64,000 nucleotides of DNA from contig OX419756.1 of assembly GCA_948567375.1 (NCBI GenBank), forward strand, positions 28,162,333 through 28,226,332. The letters are read 5' to 3'. The notes under the pieces are model-generated. The model saw nothing but the letters and a program-made list of their open reading frames with translations. It searched no databases and had not been told where the DNA came from. Source of the stretch: Lunularia cruciata. Lineage: Eukaryota > Streptophyta > Marchantiopsida > Lunulariales > Lunulariaceae. Shown here piece after piece: positions 34,560-47,470 of this stretch. Within the stretch, counting starts at the first letter, position 1; every line of letters begins with the position of its first letter. The position numbers and the translations under genes were made by a program.

Positions 34560-35847
34560 GAATTTGATCTCCTTTAAACTATTGCCATGCTAGCCAACCT
34601 CTACTCCAATTTCTCAATCCGAGTAACCATGAAGATATCAAAATCAAGGGCAAGACCCCTACTAAGTGTAGGTCCCCTACCATCCCATCCTCCATGACCT
34701 AAAACTCCTCTACCACCTACCATAGTAGCCTTACCACTTTGTAACTCTAGGTGAAGGTCAAAGCATTGATCACTCATATGACCAAATCTATGGCAATGGT
34801 CACATTATCTTTGAGCTAGATGTGGTGCTCCAAAACTATCATGCCCACCACTTGAGAGCACTCTTGCTTGTAATGAAGTCCACCACAATTTCCAACAAGC
34901 AACTCCACCACCCATTGGCTATTATCAACAAGAAAATAAGGGTAAAGGTCTAGGTGTACTAGACCTTCCATTTGCTCCATAAAATTGGAGCTATCTACTC
35001 TACTAGAAAAAGGCAATAGGGTGTGGTGCACTCTGGAAGAAGTAACAACTATAGATGAGGCCTCACTATCAATCCAGATGTCACCACTCTCTCCTTCACC
35101 AAGTTGAGCTCAATGTGCTCAACCAAACCAAAAACCACCACCAAAGTTGGTGAGGTAGCCTTCAACAATGTAGCATCATGTACTCTACATTGTAGCTCCT
35201 TATCCAATATCCCATGCCAAAACTAGACTACTTGGGCCTCAATAACTCCTTTATTGAAATTGATTAACCATCTCATGCAAGTATATACCTTTAGTAGGCT
35301 TTCTCTAACCTTCTACTTGAACTCCTCCAAGCTCTTCAGCTTGTTGGCATGCACTCTAGAGTAGTTCTACCTCAAGCACTAGAAGAACTCCACCATGGGG
35401 TTAAACCTTGATACTATACCACCTCTTGTAACGGTACATCCACTTGTAGTAGCACCATCTCAAACTAGTGCACCTCCACTAGATACGCCTATGTTGCTAG
35501 AGCTAGAACTCATGGGTACTATGTATTTACCCCTAGAAACTAAGCCTAAAATGATGGACATGTAGTTTAGAGACCAATACTATCTCCATAGTTCAATCTC
35601 CTCCAAGTTAGCTCTCCTATACTTATGATAGTTATCTATCTACGGACCCTCCAAGTGCTAGAACAACCCCTTCCATGCCATAAAAGGTATGAATAAAAGG
35701 TGAGTTCTACATTTATTGTAGATCCCACAAATATCTAACTCTTAGATGAAATCATCCAACTCAATGGTACCCATTGTACTAGAGTAGTGCTTGAGGCCAT
35801 TAGAGTCCCTATAAATCTCATCTATATACCACAACAATGATGTGGAT
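34560..35847 (-). pseudogene. F4 gag remnant with CCHC zinc knuckle
   Basis: CDHCHRFGHMSDQC at 34763-34804 is a perfect CX2CX4HX4C nucleocapsid knuckle. Upstream on the minus strand (34810-35847) the frame reads through fragments typical of retrotransposon capsid (EEFKxKVRESLLKVYTCMRW near 35280-35340). It has many stops. The start of gag is cut off by the F3 LTR at 35848. Confidence 0.65.
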
Positions 35848-36212
35848 TGTGAACCAACCTATCTTTCACTCAAGATAAACATCTGATGGCTATTAAGAAA
35901 GCAAACCATGGACTAAGAAACAAAGAACCCCAACTCCATCACACCTGTCCAAAGGTACAACTCCAAGGCATCTCTAAGACTCAAGATATTGCTCATTAGA
36001 TAACTCAATGAGAGAAAGATAGTTGCCAATGAAAGGATGATGAGTACCTCCTCATCCTTAGTTTATATTTGTGTAATAATTATACAATATAGTTACTAAT
36101 TACCATAATAACTTAACTTAATAGGCAAAAAGTCATATGAAGTCAAAAGTCTAAGGAGATATCCAAACTTATGGGAATAATCCCCAAAGCATGCAATCTT
36201 ATCTTGACCCAT
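35848..36212 (-). repeat. Outer F3 3' LTR, first part
   Basis: It starts TGTGAACCAACCTATC and runs to ATCTTATCTTGACCCAT, where the F2 element inserted. The rest of the LTR (47811-48149) ends GGATGTTACA. The alignment with 49208-49898 is continuous across the insertion. Confidence 0.85.
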
Positions 36213-36808
36213 TGTAATGCTACTAGCTAGAAAAATTATCTAAAGGGGGAAATTGGCTTTGTAATATATATAGGGAAGTTATAGATAATGGTCTTAGTAG
36301 GTCAAATAGAGGTGTCATCAAAAGATGACTATCATTATTATGGTAGAGGCCAAAAACTTTAAAGTCAATTTTGGAGGTCTAAATGAATGAATTAGGCCTC
36401 AAAAAATAAATTTTCTACTCTTAGGGAAAAAGGACTTGCCTTCTCCCTCCTCACTTTGTCTCATCAAGATCTTTCCAAAGGTACTACTTCCATACTATTC
36501 TAAGCTTTCTATAGGAAGATTCTCATAAGATTTCTTATAGTCAAACTTGTTTGACCAACCAGATGAGACCCAAGCTGACAAGTCACCATTCCATGGATCC
36601 AATCTAAGGGTGTAGCTTGCAAACATGTCACTTATCCATATAATTAATCTAAGGATGTAGCTTCCTTAGAATGGATCTTCTACATTATATAATAAAGTCA
36701 AAGTATTCCTTTGGGGCATCAGAGTATTGAAGAATTAAACCTTATATTTTTCTTGTATTTCTCCTCTTGTGTTTCTCTTTAGGTTTCTCCTATCCTTAGA
36801 ACATTAAA
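36213..36808 (+). repeat. F2 5' LTR (596 bp)
   Basis: It starts TGTAATGCTACTAGC and ends AACATTAAA, with the TATATAATAAAGTC TATA-like region near 36692. A degraded PBS (TAGTATTTGGAGC, 36810-36821) follows. It has a single 5' module, unlike the duplicated form at 58184. Confidence 0.85.
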
Positions 36809-37409
36809 ATAGTATTTGGAGCAGGTGTTTAATTCAAGTGAATGGATCATTCTTCTTGGAGGAACATGGGCTATTGAGATTGAGTAATTTTGAGGGGAGT
36901 AAAAATAATACAATTAATAGATTGGGTGTTTGGGAGAGAAAAAGAGGTGGAATCTAGGAGGACAATTTCCTACACTTCACTTTCCTTTCTTGGATCCATT
37001 CCACATTGAGTTTATCTACATCCAATGTGAGCAAGTGAGAGTATATCTTGTTTACTATTTGGAGCGGAGTTCATGGACGTAGTAATGCATTTCCCAAACC
37101 TTGTGATTCTACCTAATGATGCATACAATAGAGTGTATGATTTGACAATCTAAATTCTATTATAATGCAATAGATCTGAATATATCAAATCTTCTCCCTT
37201 AATAAACACTCAAGTAGAAATCAATTATATAGTTAGACCAAAGTGATATTTACAGATTTTGTAGTTTGTAATTTTGATGAGGAATATTATCAACAAGTTA
37301 TAGCCCATGAGGTCCCAATGGTAGTCCAATCATCCGTGCCCCTTCTTGAGTGATCATATCAATCCTCTATTGAAGTAGGAAGTATTTATTGAGTTGTTAT
37401 TGTTTGTAT

Positions 37410-39290
37410 AAATCATGGATCTAGAGTTGTAAGATCTGATGCAAGGAATTCAAGAGATGTTGAACAAGTTTTGGGAGATCAAGATGACAATGGAGGCATT
37501 AAAAAGTCAAGTACATACCTTTATGAAATATTATGTAATACAAGAAGGGGAATAATCCCAAAACCCAATAAAAATGGCCAAAGTACCCATAGAATCACTC
37601 ATGATGATGACATTGACCATGGTCAACAATGAAGACATCTTGTTATTATGAATGAAGAAGACATGCAACATCAAGCCTTACAAGGGATAATGTTCCAAGG
37701 AAGTGTAGAAAATTGGATCACAAGAATGAATTAATACTTTTAATTTTTCATAGCAAAGATCAATGATCATTTTACAAGCGTGTTTGTATGTGGGTACTTG
37801 ACTAATAAAGTCCTCATATGGCACAATGCTTGAGAATAATCAATATTGGCAGAAGGAAGAAAGATCATTTGGATGGCAATGCAAGAAGGGTTGATGAAGA
37901 ATTTTCAATCTATAGATTTTGTAAGGATGGCTCAAACCCGACTATAGGGTTGAAGCAAAGAATAAAATACAAGAATACATGGAGGTATTTCTTGATCTAT
38001 AGGTCAAAATAACCAATATGAGCCTAATAGAAGCTCTTGAAAATTTCAAATGGGAGTTAAAAGAGAAAATCTGCTAAGAGATAAATGGTACAAATCCTTG
38101 CATTGTTTTTGAAGTTGTTGCATTTGCTCAAAGAATTATGAGAGTGCTTGGAGGAGATGAAGTGCAATCCTAACATAACACTATTGGGCTGAAACACCAC
38201 ACTTTGGTGGACCAATTCCTATAGAATTATGTAATATCAATAGCTAGACAGATCATCTAGAGTTGAAAATTGGCTTGGTAATATCTAGAAGGAAGTTATG
38301 TATGATGGGCTAGGTAGGTCAGCTATGATGGCCTAGGTAGATCATATAGAGGTGTCACCAAAATAGTACTTCTACTAATAGGGCAAGAGTCAAAAAAAGC
38401 TTGAATTTGTAATACCAAAAGCTAGTCATATTATCTAGAGGTGGAAATTGGTTTGGTAATATATGGAAGGATGTTATACATGATGGGCTAGGTAGTTCAG
38501 ATAGAGGTGTCACCAAAATAGGACTTCTAATAATAGAGTAGGATCCAAAAATAGCTTAGAAACTTTAGAGCTAAATTCAAAGGCCTAAATGGATGAATTA
38601 GGCCTCCAAAATGTGCAGATTCCTCCCTCTCCTAATGTAAGAAAAGGGTGGCCTTTCCTCTCCCCAAGTTTGTCTCATCAAGAGCTTTCCAACTATACCT
38701 CACCCTTAGCAATTTGGAGATTCCTACATGAAGATTCCCTTTGGTCAAAGATGACCAGCCAGATAGAATCAAAACCAACATGTCATCCATGCATGCAACC
38801 AATCTAAGGGCAAAGCTTGATTTTAGGTCACCAATCCATATATCTAATCTAAAGGTGGAGCTTCCTTTGGAGGAGTCTACTTTGTTATATAATATAGTCA
38901 AGGTGCTCCTTTGGAGGCATCAGAGGTTGAGTGTGAAATTATGTGTTTCTTCTTCTGTGTTTCTCTTCAGGTTTCCTATCCTTGGAAGATTACAAATTGT
39001 GAGACATTTGTTCCAAGGACTGCTCTAACAAGAACAAAGACATGTTGATTAAAGGAGAGATGGAGTTCCATAAGGAGAAGGGACAAAATAACAATGTTGT
39101 TACAATTATGGTTGATTTAGGCACATAGCCATCAATTTTTTTGCCTGCCTTCCTAGGGGCCCTTGGCCTCCATATAAGTGACCTTTGAACAACTTAGAAA
39201 GACAAATCAAAAAGGAAGATGAGGAAGATATTGAAATCACATCAAAAAACAAAGATCAATAGTAAATATACCTTGTGGCCTTATTGGCTT
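37410..39290 (+). pseudogene. F2 gag remnant (interrupted)
   Basis: Gag phrases shared with other F2 copies include MTMEALKSQV near 37480 and GPIPIELCNI at about 38200-38235. A nucleocapsid remnant lies near 39100-39150, with the knuckle damaged to CYNYG. A solo F2 LTR splits it at 38230-38994. Dense frameshifts remove coding capacity. Confidence 0.75.
38230..38994 (+). repeat. Solo F2 LTR with internal duplication
   Basis: It opens TGTAATATCAATAGCTAG, repeats that start at 38408 (TGTAATACCAAAAGCTAG) and ends GGAAGATTACA. The first ~178 bp are therefore a duplicate of the LTR's own 5' module. AATTA precedes it and AATTG follows, a five-base TSD with one change, and gag sequence is continuous across it. 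The same 5' duplication (period 156 bp) is seen in the LTR at 58184. Confidence 0.85.
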
Positions 39291-39299
39291 AATGGAGAG

Positions 39300-40650
39300 G
39301 AGTAAAAGTGGGTGGGAAGAATGGAGCAAGTACACAAAGATTGAGGAAGAAAAAAATACAATTGATTGTTGTAAATAAAGTTCTAGAAGACAATCAAGTG
39401 AGAGTATTGATAGACCCTAAAGAACTAGAGAATTTTTTTGTTTTGCTCTATTATGATAAGGTTGGGAATGGACTAAAGAATGATGAGAATGAAAAATTAG
39501 AGTTACCTAATGGTCAAACAAAGAGGATTGAATCATTATCTAGGAAGATCACACTCTTTATAGGAGAGTATCAAGAAGAAATTGAGTGGCAAGTGATATG
39601 GTTAGCTCGTTGTTATGATCTTAGGCATGATGTGGATGGAGCACTACAACCCCACGATAGATTGGATAAGGAAAATAGTGAAACTAGCCATGGAAGATAT
39701 TTGGAGATAGGGCAAGATCCCAAAGGCAAGAATTGCCTCTTTATGTCATATGGGATAATAGCTATCGATAAGACAAATAGATATTTCATGGGTCTAACAA
39801 GAGATGTTTAGAGTGCACAAATCAATGGAAAAATTCTTGAGAATGTGAAAGATGTGGTCAATGAGTTTCAAGATGTCTTTCTTGATGATTTACCCTTAGG
39901 ATTAATACAAATTAGGAGAGTAGATAATAAAATCAAGATACTTCTTAGGAAGATACCTCTCTATAAACCACATATCAATTGTCACCTCATGAGTTGGAGG
40001 AGTGCAAGGCTCAAATCAAGGATATGCTATAGAAAGGGTTTATTCAACCCAATGTATCACTATATGGGGTTTGTCATGTCTTGTTTGTGAAGAAGGATGG
40101 TATGATGCAAATTTGCATTGACTACCAAGGCCTAAATTGACAAATGGTGTAGAAAAATACCCATTATCTTGAATAGATAACATGTTTGATTAACTCAATG
40201 GAGCAAAACACTTCACCAAACTTGATTTATAGGGCAGTTATAACCAAATCAAGATTGCAAAGGAAGATGTATACAAAATTACCTTTCAAACAAGGCATGG
40301 TCACTTTGAGTACCTAGTGATATAGTTTGGCCTCATCAACACACCAACTACTTTCATGAGTTTGATGAATGATATATTTCATCCATAATTGGATAAGTCT
40401 GTTATTAGTTTCCTAGATGACATCTTAGTCTATAATAGGACAATGAAGAACATCTACAAGAAGTCATCTAGATTCTATGACAAAACCAATTATATGCCAA
40501 AGTCTCAAAGTGTGAGTTTGGCAAGTCTAAAGTAGATTGCTTGGAACATAGAGTAAGTGAAAAAGGTATCCACGTTTTAATAGATAAAATAAACATTATT
40601 AAAAAATGGGGTGACCTAGAAAATCAGACTCAATTCAAAGAGTTGGAATT
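39300..40650 (+). pseudogene. F2 protease and reverse transcriptase remnant
   Basis: The protease active site is lost (VRVLIDPKE in place of a DSG motif, near 39400). The RT keeps SFLDDILVYN near 40410-40435. In-frame stops at TAG 40030-40032, TAA 40191-40193 and TAG 40230-40232 are the same three found at 61104, 61266 and 61305 in the last F2 element. The frame ends at 40650 where the F1 element inserted. Confidence 0.82.
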
Positions 40651-41064
40651 TGTAAAAGTCCAAGACCAAGGAGAGAAATAGGAGAATGGAAGATCACATT
40701 AGGACACTTGAATGTGAGTAAACTCCGAATGCCTTGCATGAGTTTTGGCTCTTGTATTTATAGGAATCCTACAAGGCTCTTCAGAAGCTTGTCAAGAAGC
40801 TTCCTTCAGCTGCTTTCTTGGAATGCAAGCCAAGTTAATCAAGAAGCTTCCTTCTAGAAGCCGCTTACTTGGCATGCAAACTAAGCTAGTTGGAAGCTTC
40901 TAGAAGCTTCTTTCTAGAAGTTACCTACTTGTGGTGCAAGCTAAGCTAGCCAGGAAGCTTCCCAAGAAATTTCCTAGATACTTTTGGAATATTCTAGGCT
41001 AATTTGTCTTATTTTCTACTTTGTTAGCCCTACTAACTTCATTGCTAAACTCCATATTGTTACA
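40651..41064 (-). repeat. F1 3' LTR of the minus-strand copy (414 bp)
   Basis: It starts TGTAAAAGTCC and ends ATTGTTACA. A perfect four-unit GAAgcTTCtaGAAgcTTC is present at 40893-40910. It has one 60-bp unit more than the partner LTR at 45105. Confidence 0.93.
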
Positions 41065-44000
41065 TATTCCTCCACCGCTAGTTGGTGATGTCCTTGTTGC
41101 TAATGAAGCTTCAAACTCTTGGATGGCCACTTGTGCATTCTAGAGATGAGAAAGAGGTTCCCATGTAGCATCATGAAGGGGATACCCTTTCCAAAGGACC
41201 TTGTACTCTGTATGTTATGAATGACCTTGTTGAATGTGGCCATGCAAAAGATGCGATCAACTTTGTACTCCTCATGATCATTGATAGGGACAAGAGGAGG
41301 GAGAGGTTGGACTCAAGGGGAAAAGAAGAGGGGTTAGGAACAAAGGGGTTTCAACTTGGAAACACAAAAGCAAGGATGAATGCACATATGACAAGGCAAG
41401 GCAAGTTGATAAGCAACAAGAAAGACAATTTGGGTGATATCAAAGAGTCCTATTCAATTAGAGGTAATTTTACAAACTTGGGTCTCAAGTAGGAGAGGGA
41501 GGTTATCGGATGAGAGCATGACCTTATCACCAACTTAGAAGTTGAGATCACGGCGATGGTGATTTGCATATTGCTTTAGCCAATTTTGAGCAACAAGGAG
41601 ATAAGATTTGGCTTGTTGGAGGGATTGGAAGATGGTGGTCAAGAAGGTGGAAGTATGAGGGATATGAGACGGAGGAGGAGAAAGAAGTGAATCTAGAACA
41701 AGTGGGTCTTGGCCAAAATTGAAAGGTGAGAATCCGATGCTTGCTTGTTTAGAATTATTGTATGCAAATTCCACAATTGCAAGACATTCATCCCAATTGG
41801 TATGGTGAATATTGGCAAAGGCACAAAGCATATCTTCCAAGGTACAATTTGCACATTTAGTTTATCCATTAGTTTGAGGATGATAGACTGTGGACAAAGC
41901 AAGCTTGGTGCCAAGTATTTGGATGAGCGCTTGCCAAAACTTACCAATGAAGCAAGGATCACCATCGGAGATGAGTACACGTGGCATCCTATAATGCTTG
42001 AATACATTGTCAAAGTAGATTTGCACCAAGTTGGAGCACCCAAAATATCAACTGTTGGTGCCAAATGGATTTGCTTACTAAGCTTATCCACAAACACCAC
42101 AATTGCTATGTGACCTTGCTTTGTCTTGGGCAAGGAGGTGATGAGATCTAAGCTCACATGTTCCCAACAAGTAGATGGAATGGGGAGTGGTTGAAGGAGT
42201 CCACTTGGTTTCTGGTTATTGGCCTTGTTGCATTGGCAACTCTCACACAATTGGACAAACTCCCAAACATCTTGTGCCATGTTGGGCCACCACCATTGGC
42301 GTTGAAGGGTACCCAAGGTCTTTTCCACACCCATGTGACTAGCTATTGGTAAATCATGGGCTTCTTGAAGGTGCCCAAGTAAGAGATTACCTTTGGATGG
42401 AACATAGATCCGATCCTCATGGAATAGAAGGCCTTCCTTGAAGGAGAAGGTGTTGTACTCCATGTCATTTGTTGTAAGACAACCATGTACCATTTGTAAG
42501 AAGAGATCTTGTTGTAGAGCTGACCAAAAATAATTTTGGACCTTGGAGTCAATTGAAACCATCATAATTGCTGTTGTGATGAGAAGAAGAGACTTCAAAT
42601 CATGTCATTGTGATAGAGCATCAAGGATGACATGGAATCGACTTGGTTTGTATTGAAGTTTGATGTCAAACAATTGGAGTTGCTCCTCCCATCAATGATG
42701 TCGATTCTTCATGTGCTCCAAGTGCAAGGTCTGGAACAATAGTTTGTGATCAGTTTGCATGATCACTTGTTTCTTTAAGAGAAAATGCCTCTATACCTTG
42801 GTGGCATATACCATTGCAAGTTATTCTTGATCTTGAGTAGAGTAATTTCTTTGAACCGTATTTATTCAATGAGAGACAAAGACAATGGGATGTAGTCCAT
42901 CTGGGAATTCCTGTTGCAACATGGCTCTAATTGCAAACTTAGAAGCATCAAAATCAACCACACAAGGTAGTTGAGGATCATATGGTTGAAGAATGGGTCT
43001 TGAAGACACCATATGTTTCCTTCTCCAACAACTCCATAAGTGTTGTTTGCAACTCCTCCAACTTCTTTGGTGAGAGCCGATAGATTGCTCCACTCACTAG
43101 AGTACTCCTTGGCAATAACTCAATCTTGAAGTGCATACCACGATTGGAGGGTAATCCCTTTGGCAGATCATCCAAAACACATTCGTAAACTCTTGAACTA
43201 TCTTATCAACCATTGCTTGATGAGGCTCTTGGCCCTCCTCAGATTGTCCTTGTGCAATTGGCTTGATCTATACTACAAAAACAAACTTATGTTCCTCCAA
43301 AGCTTGCTCTATGGCTGCTTCACTAACAAATTTCCCATCTAGGGACTCATCTCTCTTCAAAGCTTGCTCCATGGCTGCTTTCCTGGTAAACTTCCTATCT
43401 TGGGACTCATCTCCCGTCAAGGCTTGCTCTATGGCTACCTTCTTGACAAAGTTCCCATCCTGGGACTGATAATTCTTAGCTATCTTACTCAAAGGTGCTA
43501 GAAAACCTAATCAAAAATTCCTATCTTGGTGTTGTACTTGAATTTGTCATGGGGTTCAATCAAATTGAACCTTATGACGTTCAAGCCAAGGTAGTCCTAG
43601 AATGACATCATAGTGTAGAGATGCCACTATAAACCTCATACATTCTAAATACTCCTTCTTGATCTTAAAAGTAACAAGATGTGAGGTACAAAATGTAGAA
43701 CCCTTTCTACCATCTATCATCATCAATCTACTTCCAATTACTAGCTTGATAGGAATATCCAATTCCTTTGCTACTTGCATAAACATGCAATTCTTTGAAC
43801 TTCCAGAGTTGACCAAAATCTTACAACCCCAATTAGATATTGTACTTTGTAAGTAAAGCAAACTTGCATAGGTTGAGCCTTCAATCCCATTGGAACTAAT
43901 CAAGCTCCCAATAGGCAGCTTGAAATCTCCTATTGGGATTCCTCTTTTCCTTGATCATTTCATTCCACAAACTCCATCTGGGCTACTTGTCAAGATTGCC

Positions 44001-45092
44001 CATTCCTAAGTGAACATTTAGTAATGTGATGTCCAACTTGGCAACAATAAAAATAACTATCATTTTGTCACAATCTTTCTTTATCCATTGTACCAAGTGA
44101 TCTCTGTTGGATAACATCAATCTCCATTGGTGCCGGTTTCTCCACCAATGCATAATGTACTGGTAGGCTCTATGTAGGTCAAGGTCAAGACCAAGTTGTC
44201 GCAACCAAAGAGTCAAAGCACTCAACCAATTGCATGGCTTCTTCCACATTTTATGGTTCTTGCATGGTCATCTTCTATTTGGTTTGTGACTTCAATCCCC
44301 TCAAAAATTGATCCAAAACTTCACTTCTTGTATATCTAGGTTCTGCTCAATGATGTTCTAAAATTGTGTGATGTAGCTCCTTATAGACCCAATCTGCTTC
44401 AACTCTGCCAATCTATCTCGTGCGGCTCGAATGACATTATAGTTTGAAATTGACCAAGTATTGCATCCTTGAATTCTGCCCATGTCAAGATTGGTGCCAC
44501 AATCTGTCATTCAACTCGCTCCACTCAAGATTGCCACCAAAGTTTTACCACACCATCCAATCTGCTAGAAGCCAAGAGAATCTATTTTTGTTCATCTTGA
44601 AGATTGGTAGCTATAAAGTAACGTTAACAATCACACAAAAAATTCTCCACTATGCCCAAAAGATTCTTGCCTTCAAACACCTTGGGTTTGGAAATTGGAT
44701 TTGATCTTCTCCATCTTGAACTAGTGCTCTCTCTATGTGTTCTTGTCATTGTTGGTCTTGTTCATCTAACAATCAAGTAAGGTGCTTGATTTGTTGTTGC
44801 ATAACAATGATAACATCTGGTATTGCCGCCATGGCCACTACTCTATCCCACTACTCTCAATTTATCTAATTTTCTTAACACATAGATGCAACACATCCAC
44901 CATTCTCCATAAGTTACAATTGGAAGTATAAAGGGTTCCTCAAACAAGGTGACCATATGCAAAAAATCCTACCCAAAGCATGAGGTGATGAATTGTGTGA
45001 AATGATACTTGGGTAATACCTAGACATAAAGATCCCAGTGCTTTGGTAGAAGTGGATTTGGTGGTCCATAAATTCCATCCATCCCATTCTTG
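41065..45092 (-). pseudogene. F1 gag-pol of the minus-strand copy
   Basis: From right to left: gag with CHQVGH-type knuckle remnant (about 43990-44830), protease (43556-43903), three 20-residue linker repeats (43293-43470), RT start (43020-43175), RNase H (42600-43000), integrase (41535-42598) and chromodomain (about 41085-41240). The longest frame, 41693-42598, carries the HHCC zinc domain and the first Asp (SLDLITSLPKT) before a frameshift. The stop before ILLAS in gag and the TGA after the knuckle are at the same codons as in the complete F1 element. Confidence 0.85.
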
Positions 45093-45104
45093 CTCTAATA
45101 CCAA

Positions 45105-45458
45105 TGTAAAAGTCCAAGACCAATGAGAGAAATAGGAGAATGGAAGATCACATTGTGACATTTGAATGTGAGTAAACTCCAAATGCCTTGCATGAGTTTC
45201 GGCTCTTGTATTTATAGGGATCCTATAGGGCTATTGAGAAGCTTCCTTGACCTGCTTTCTTGGAGTGCAAGCCGAGTTAACTGAGAAGCTTCTCAAGAAG
45301 CTTCCTTCTAGAAGCTATCTACTTGAGGTGCAAGCTAAGCTAGTTGGGAAGCTTCCCAAGAAGTTTCCTAAATACTTCTAGAATATTCTAGGCTAATTTT
45401 TCTTATTTGCTACTTCGTTATCCCTACTAACTTCATTGCTAAACTCCATATTGTTATA
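45105..45458 (-). repeat. F1 5' LTR of the minus-strand copy (354 bp)
   Basis: It starts TGTAAAAGTCC and ends ATTGTTATA (ACA mutated). It lacks one ~60-bp repeat unit that its partner has. It keeps the perfect TTCtaGAAtaTTC motif at 45376-45388 and TATTTATAGG. Confidence 0.92.
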
Positions 45459-45463
45459 GAATT

Positions 45464-47470
45464 GATTAGGTTCTATCATTGAATTGTCAAGGACTCCTCC
45501 AAGGTTGTACAATCCCTAACATCACTATTTGGCAAAGGAAAGGAGTGGATATGGAGAACCACACAAGAATTGGCATTTCAAGAATTGAAAGATGCATTAC
45601 TACATGCACCATCTTAAAATAGTATGACCTCAATTGTCCAAACAAATTAGCTATAAATGCATCAAGTGAAGTGATAGAAGCAATCCTACAATAGAAATGC
45701 AGTGATGGATGGCACCATATTTCTCTTGCAAATGCATAATTCTCTTGAAATTTATTATTGGTGGAATGCAACTATCACACCACCAAATGAGAAGAGTTGG
45801 CTAATGATATTTTGACCAAGCATTGGAATCAATATCTTGGTGGAAAGGAAGTTGTAGTGGAGACAGACCACAAACCACTAGTCTACCTTGAAACATAAAA
45901 GATCTATTCTATTTGTTAGGCAAAGTGGAGACAATAGTTGAACATGAAAATCACATATGTGGATAGCAAGCAAATGCTTATGGTGAACAATCTATTTGTA
46001 CAAGTCAAGATGAACCCAAATTTCTAGCCAAGGATTCTTCTTGCTACAAAGACTAAGCCAATGATTATAGGAGTTCAATCATCCATAGGCATAACCATTA
46101 CCCAAGGTCCCACCTTTCATGATGGCAAGTTATGGATCCCAAATGCTCCAGACCTAAGAACCACCATTCTAATGGAACCTCATGATTCCTCCATTGTAGA
46201 TCATGTTGGAATGGACAAGACCATAGATGCAATCAAACGCCATTACTATTAGCCCAAGATGGACAACAATGTGATGGAGTATGTTCAGAGTTGTATATGC
46301 TATTAGTAAAATATAGTCTCTAATTAGGCTCCTATAGGTCTCTTTCAACCCTTCCCTACTCCTACACAAAGTTGGGACTAGGTTTGCATGGATTTGGTTT
46401 GTGAATTACCCAAGATAACCTCAGGTTTTGACTCCATTGTAGTCTTTGTAGACCACTTAGCAAAATGATTCATGTGTGTCTTATAACCAAGGATATAATT
46501 GCACCACAATTAGCTCAATTGTACTTAGCTTTGGTCTTTTAATACCATGGATTGTCTTGAGTGCTCATTACCAATCAAGGTACTCAATTCACTATTTGTT
46601 TTTGGAGAACACTCTTTGTTATCTTCAAAACCAAAGTTTCCATGTCCATGGCATACCATCCAAAAAATAATGGACAAATAGAGCATACCAATTACACTAT
46701 GAAGGACATGCTCCAAGGTTTCACCTTAAAGAAGCAAGAAAGGTGTGCACATTACTCCCGCTAGCAAAATTTTTTTACAATAATTCAATGAATGCATCTA
46801 TACAAGCCATACCATTCTTCCTCATGTATAGAGAACACCATTTTACACCTTTGAGCTTGGTAAAGATTTGCCTAATGGCTACAAAAGTTGATGTGGTAAA
46901 CACTTTTGTTTCTAGAATCCAACAAGGTTTGGAGAATGCCAAGAACAAACTCCCAAAAATTGGCAAAAACAATATGCAAATGCATATTACAAGCACATGG
47001 AGTTCAACATTGGGGATCAATTATGGTTTTCCACAACCAACCTTACGATAATTGGCACTCATAAGCTCAAATCTCACTTTATTGGCAATTTTCCCATCAT
47101 CAATCAAATCAGAGCAATGGCCTATATCACCTCAAGCTACCGCCACACATGAAGATCCATATAGTGTTCCATATTTCCTTTCTATGCAAATATGCATCCC
47201 AATCTTGTCACTTTCCTTCCATACAAGAAGCTTGACCTTATTTAAGACTGATTGGTGGCACGAAGGAATACAAAGTCAAAAACCTTCTCTAGAAATGCAT
47301 CCATAGTGCATTCCATCTTCGTGTAGAATATCTTGTACATTGGAAAGGGTACCCATTGTATGAGGCAACATGAAAGCCCACAACTAACTTGATCATTGCA
47401 CTTATGTTAGTGTAATCTTTGGAGCAATATCTTTACAACAAGGACATTGTGTCTTAAATGAGGGGAAGTT
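45464..47470 (+). pseudogene. F2 RNase H, integrase and chromodomain remnant
   Basis: RNase H sequence resumes exactly where it stopped at 40650. The integrase zinc domain lies at about 46160-46310 and the first Asp in MDLVCELPK near 46390. The second Asp is changed to Asn (46573-46575, ITNQG), but the catalytic Glu is kept here (46681-46683, GQIEHTN), unlike in most copies. A TGA at 46558-46560 is shared with the other F2 copies. Chromodomain residues VEYLVHWKGYPLYEAT lie near 47320-47375. AAATGAGGGGAAGTT (47456-47470) is the polypurine tract. Confidence 0.8.

Larger units (their letters stand above)
28905..35847 (-). mobile_element. F4 gypsy element with PHD finger, decayed
   Basis: On the minus strand the order is gag with zinc knuckle (34560-35847), an unrecognisable stretch where protease should be (31960-34560), RT (30900-31960), RNase H (30690-30900), integrase (29135-30135) and a PHD finger (28905-29132). 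No LTR pair was identified. The right end is cut by the 3' LTR of the outer F3 element at 35848. Stops and frameshifts are dense, so this is among the oldest elements here. The domain order is that of Ty3/gypsy. Confidence 0.75.
40651..45458 (-). mobile_element. F1 element, minus strand, internally deleted (4808 bp)
   Basis: The 3' LTR is 40651-41064 (414 bp), the 5' LTR is 45105-45458 (354 bp), and the TSD GAATT lies at 40646-40650 and 45459-45463. The PBS is at 45093-45103. Gag, protease (NSG in place of DSG, near 43800), the 3 x 60-bp linker repeat, RNase H, integrase and chromodomain are present. The RT core is missing: a join near 43018 links the RT start (GGAGAAGGA) to the RNase H start (AACATATGG), removing about 750 bp including FLDD. 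It could have moved only with enzymes supplied in trans, unless the deletion arose after insertion. Confidence 0.93.
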
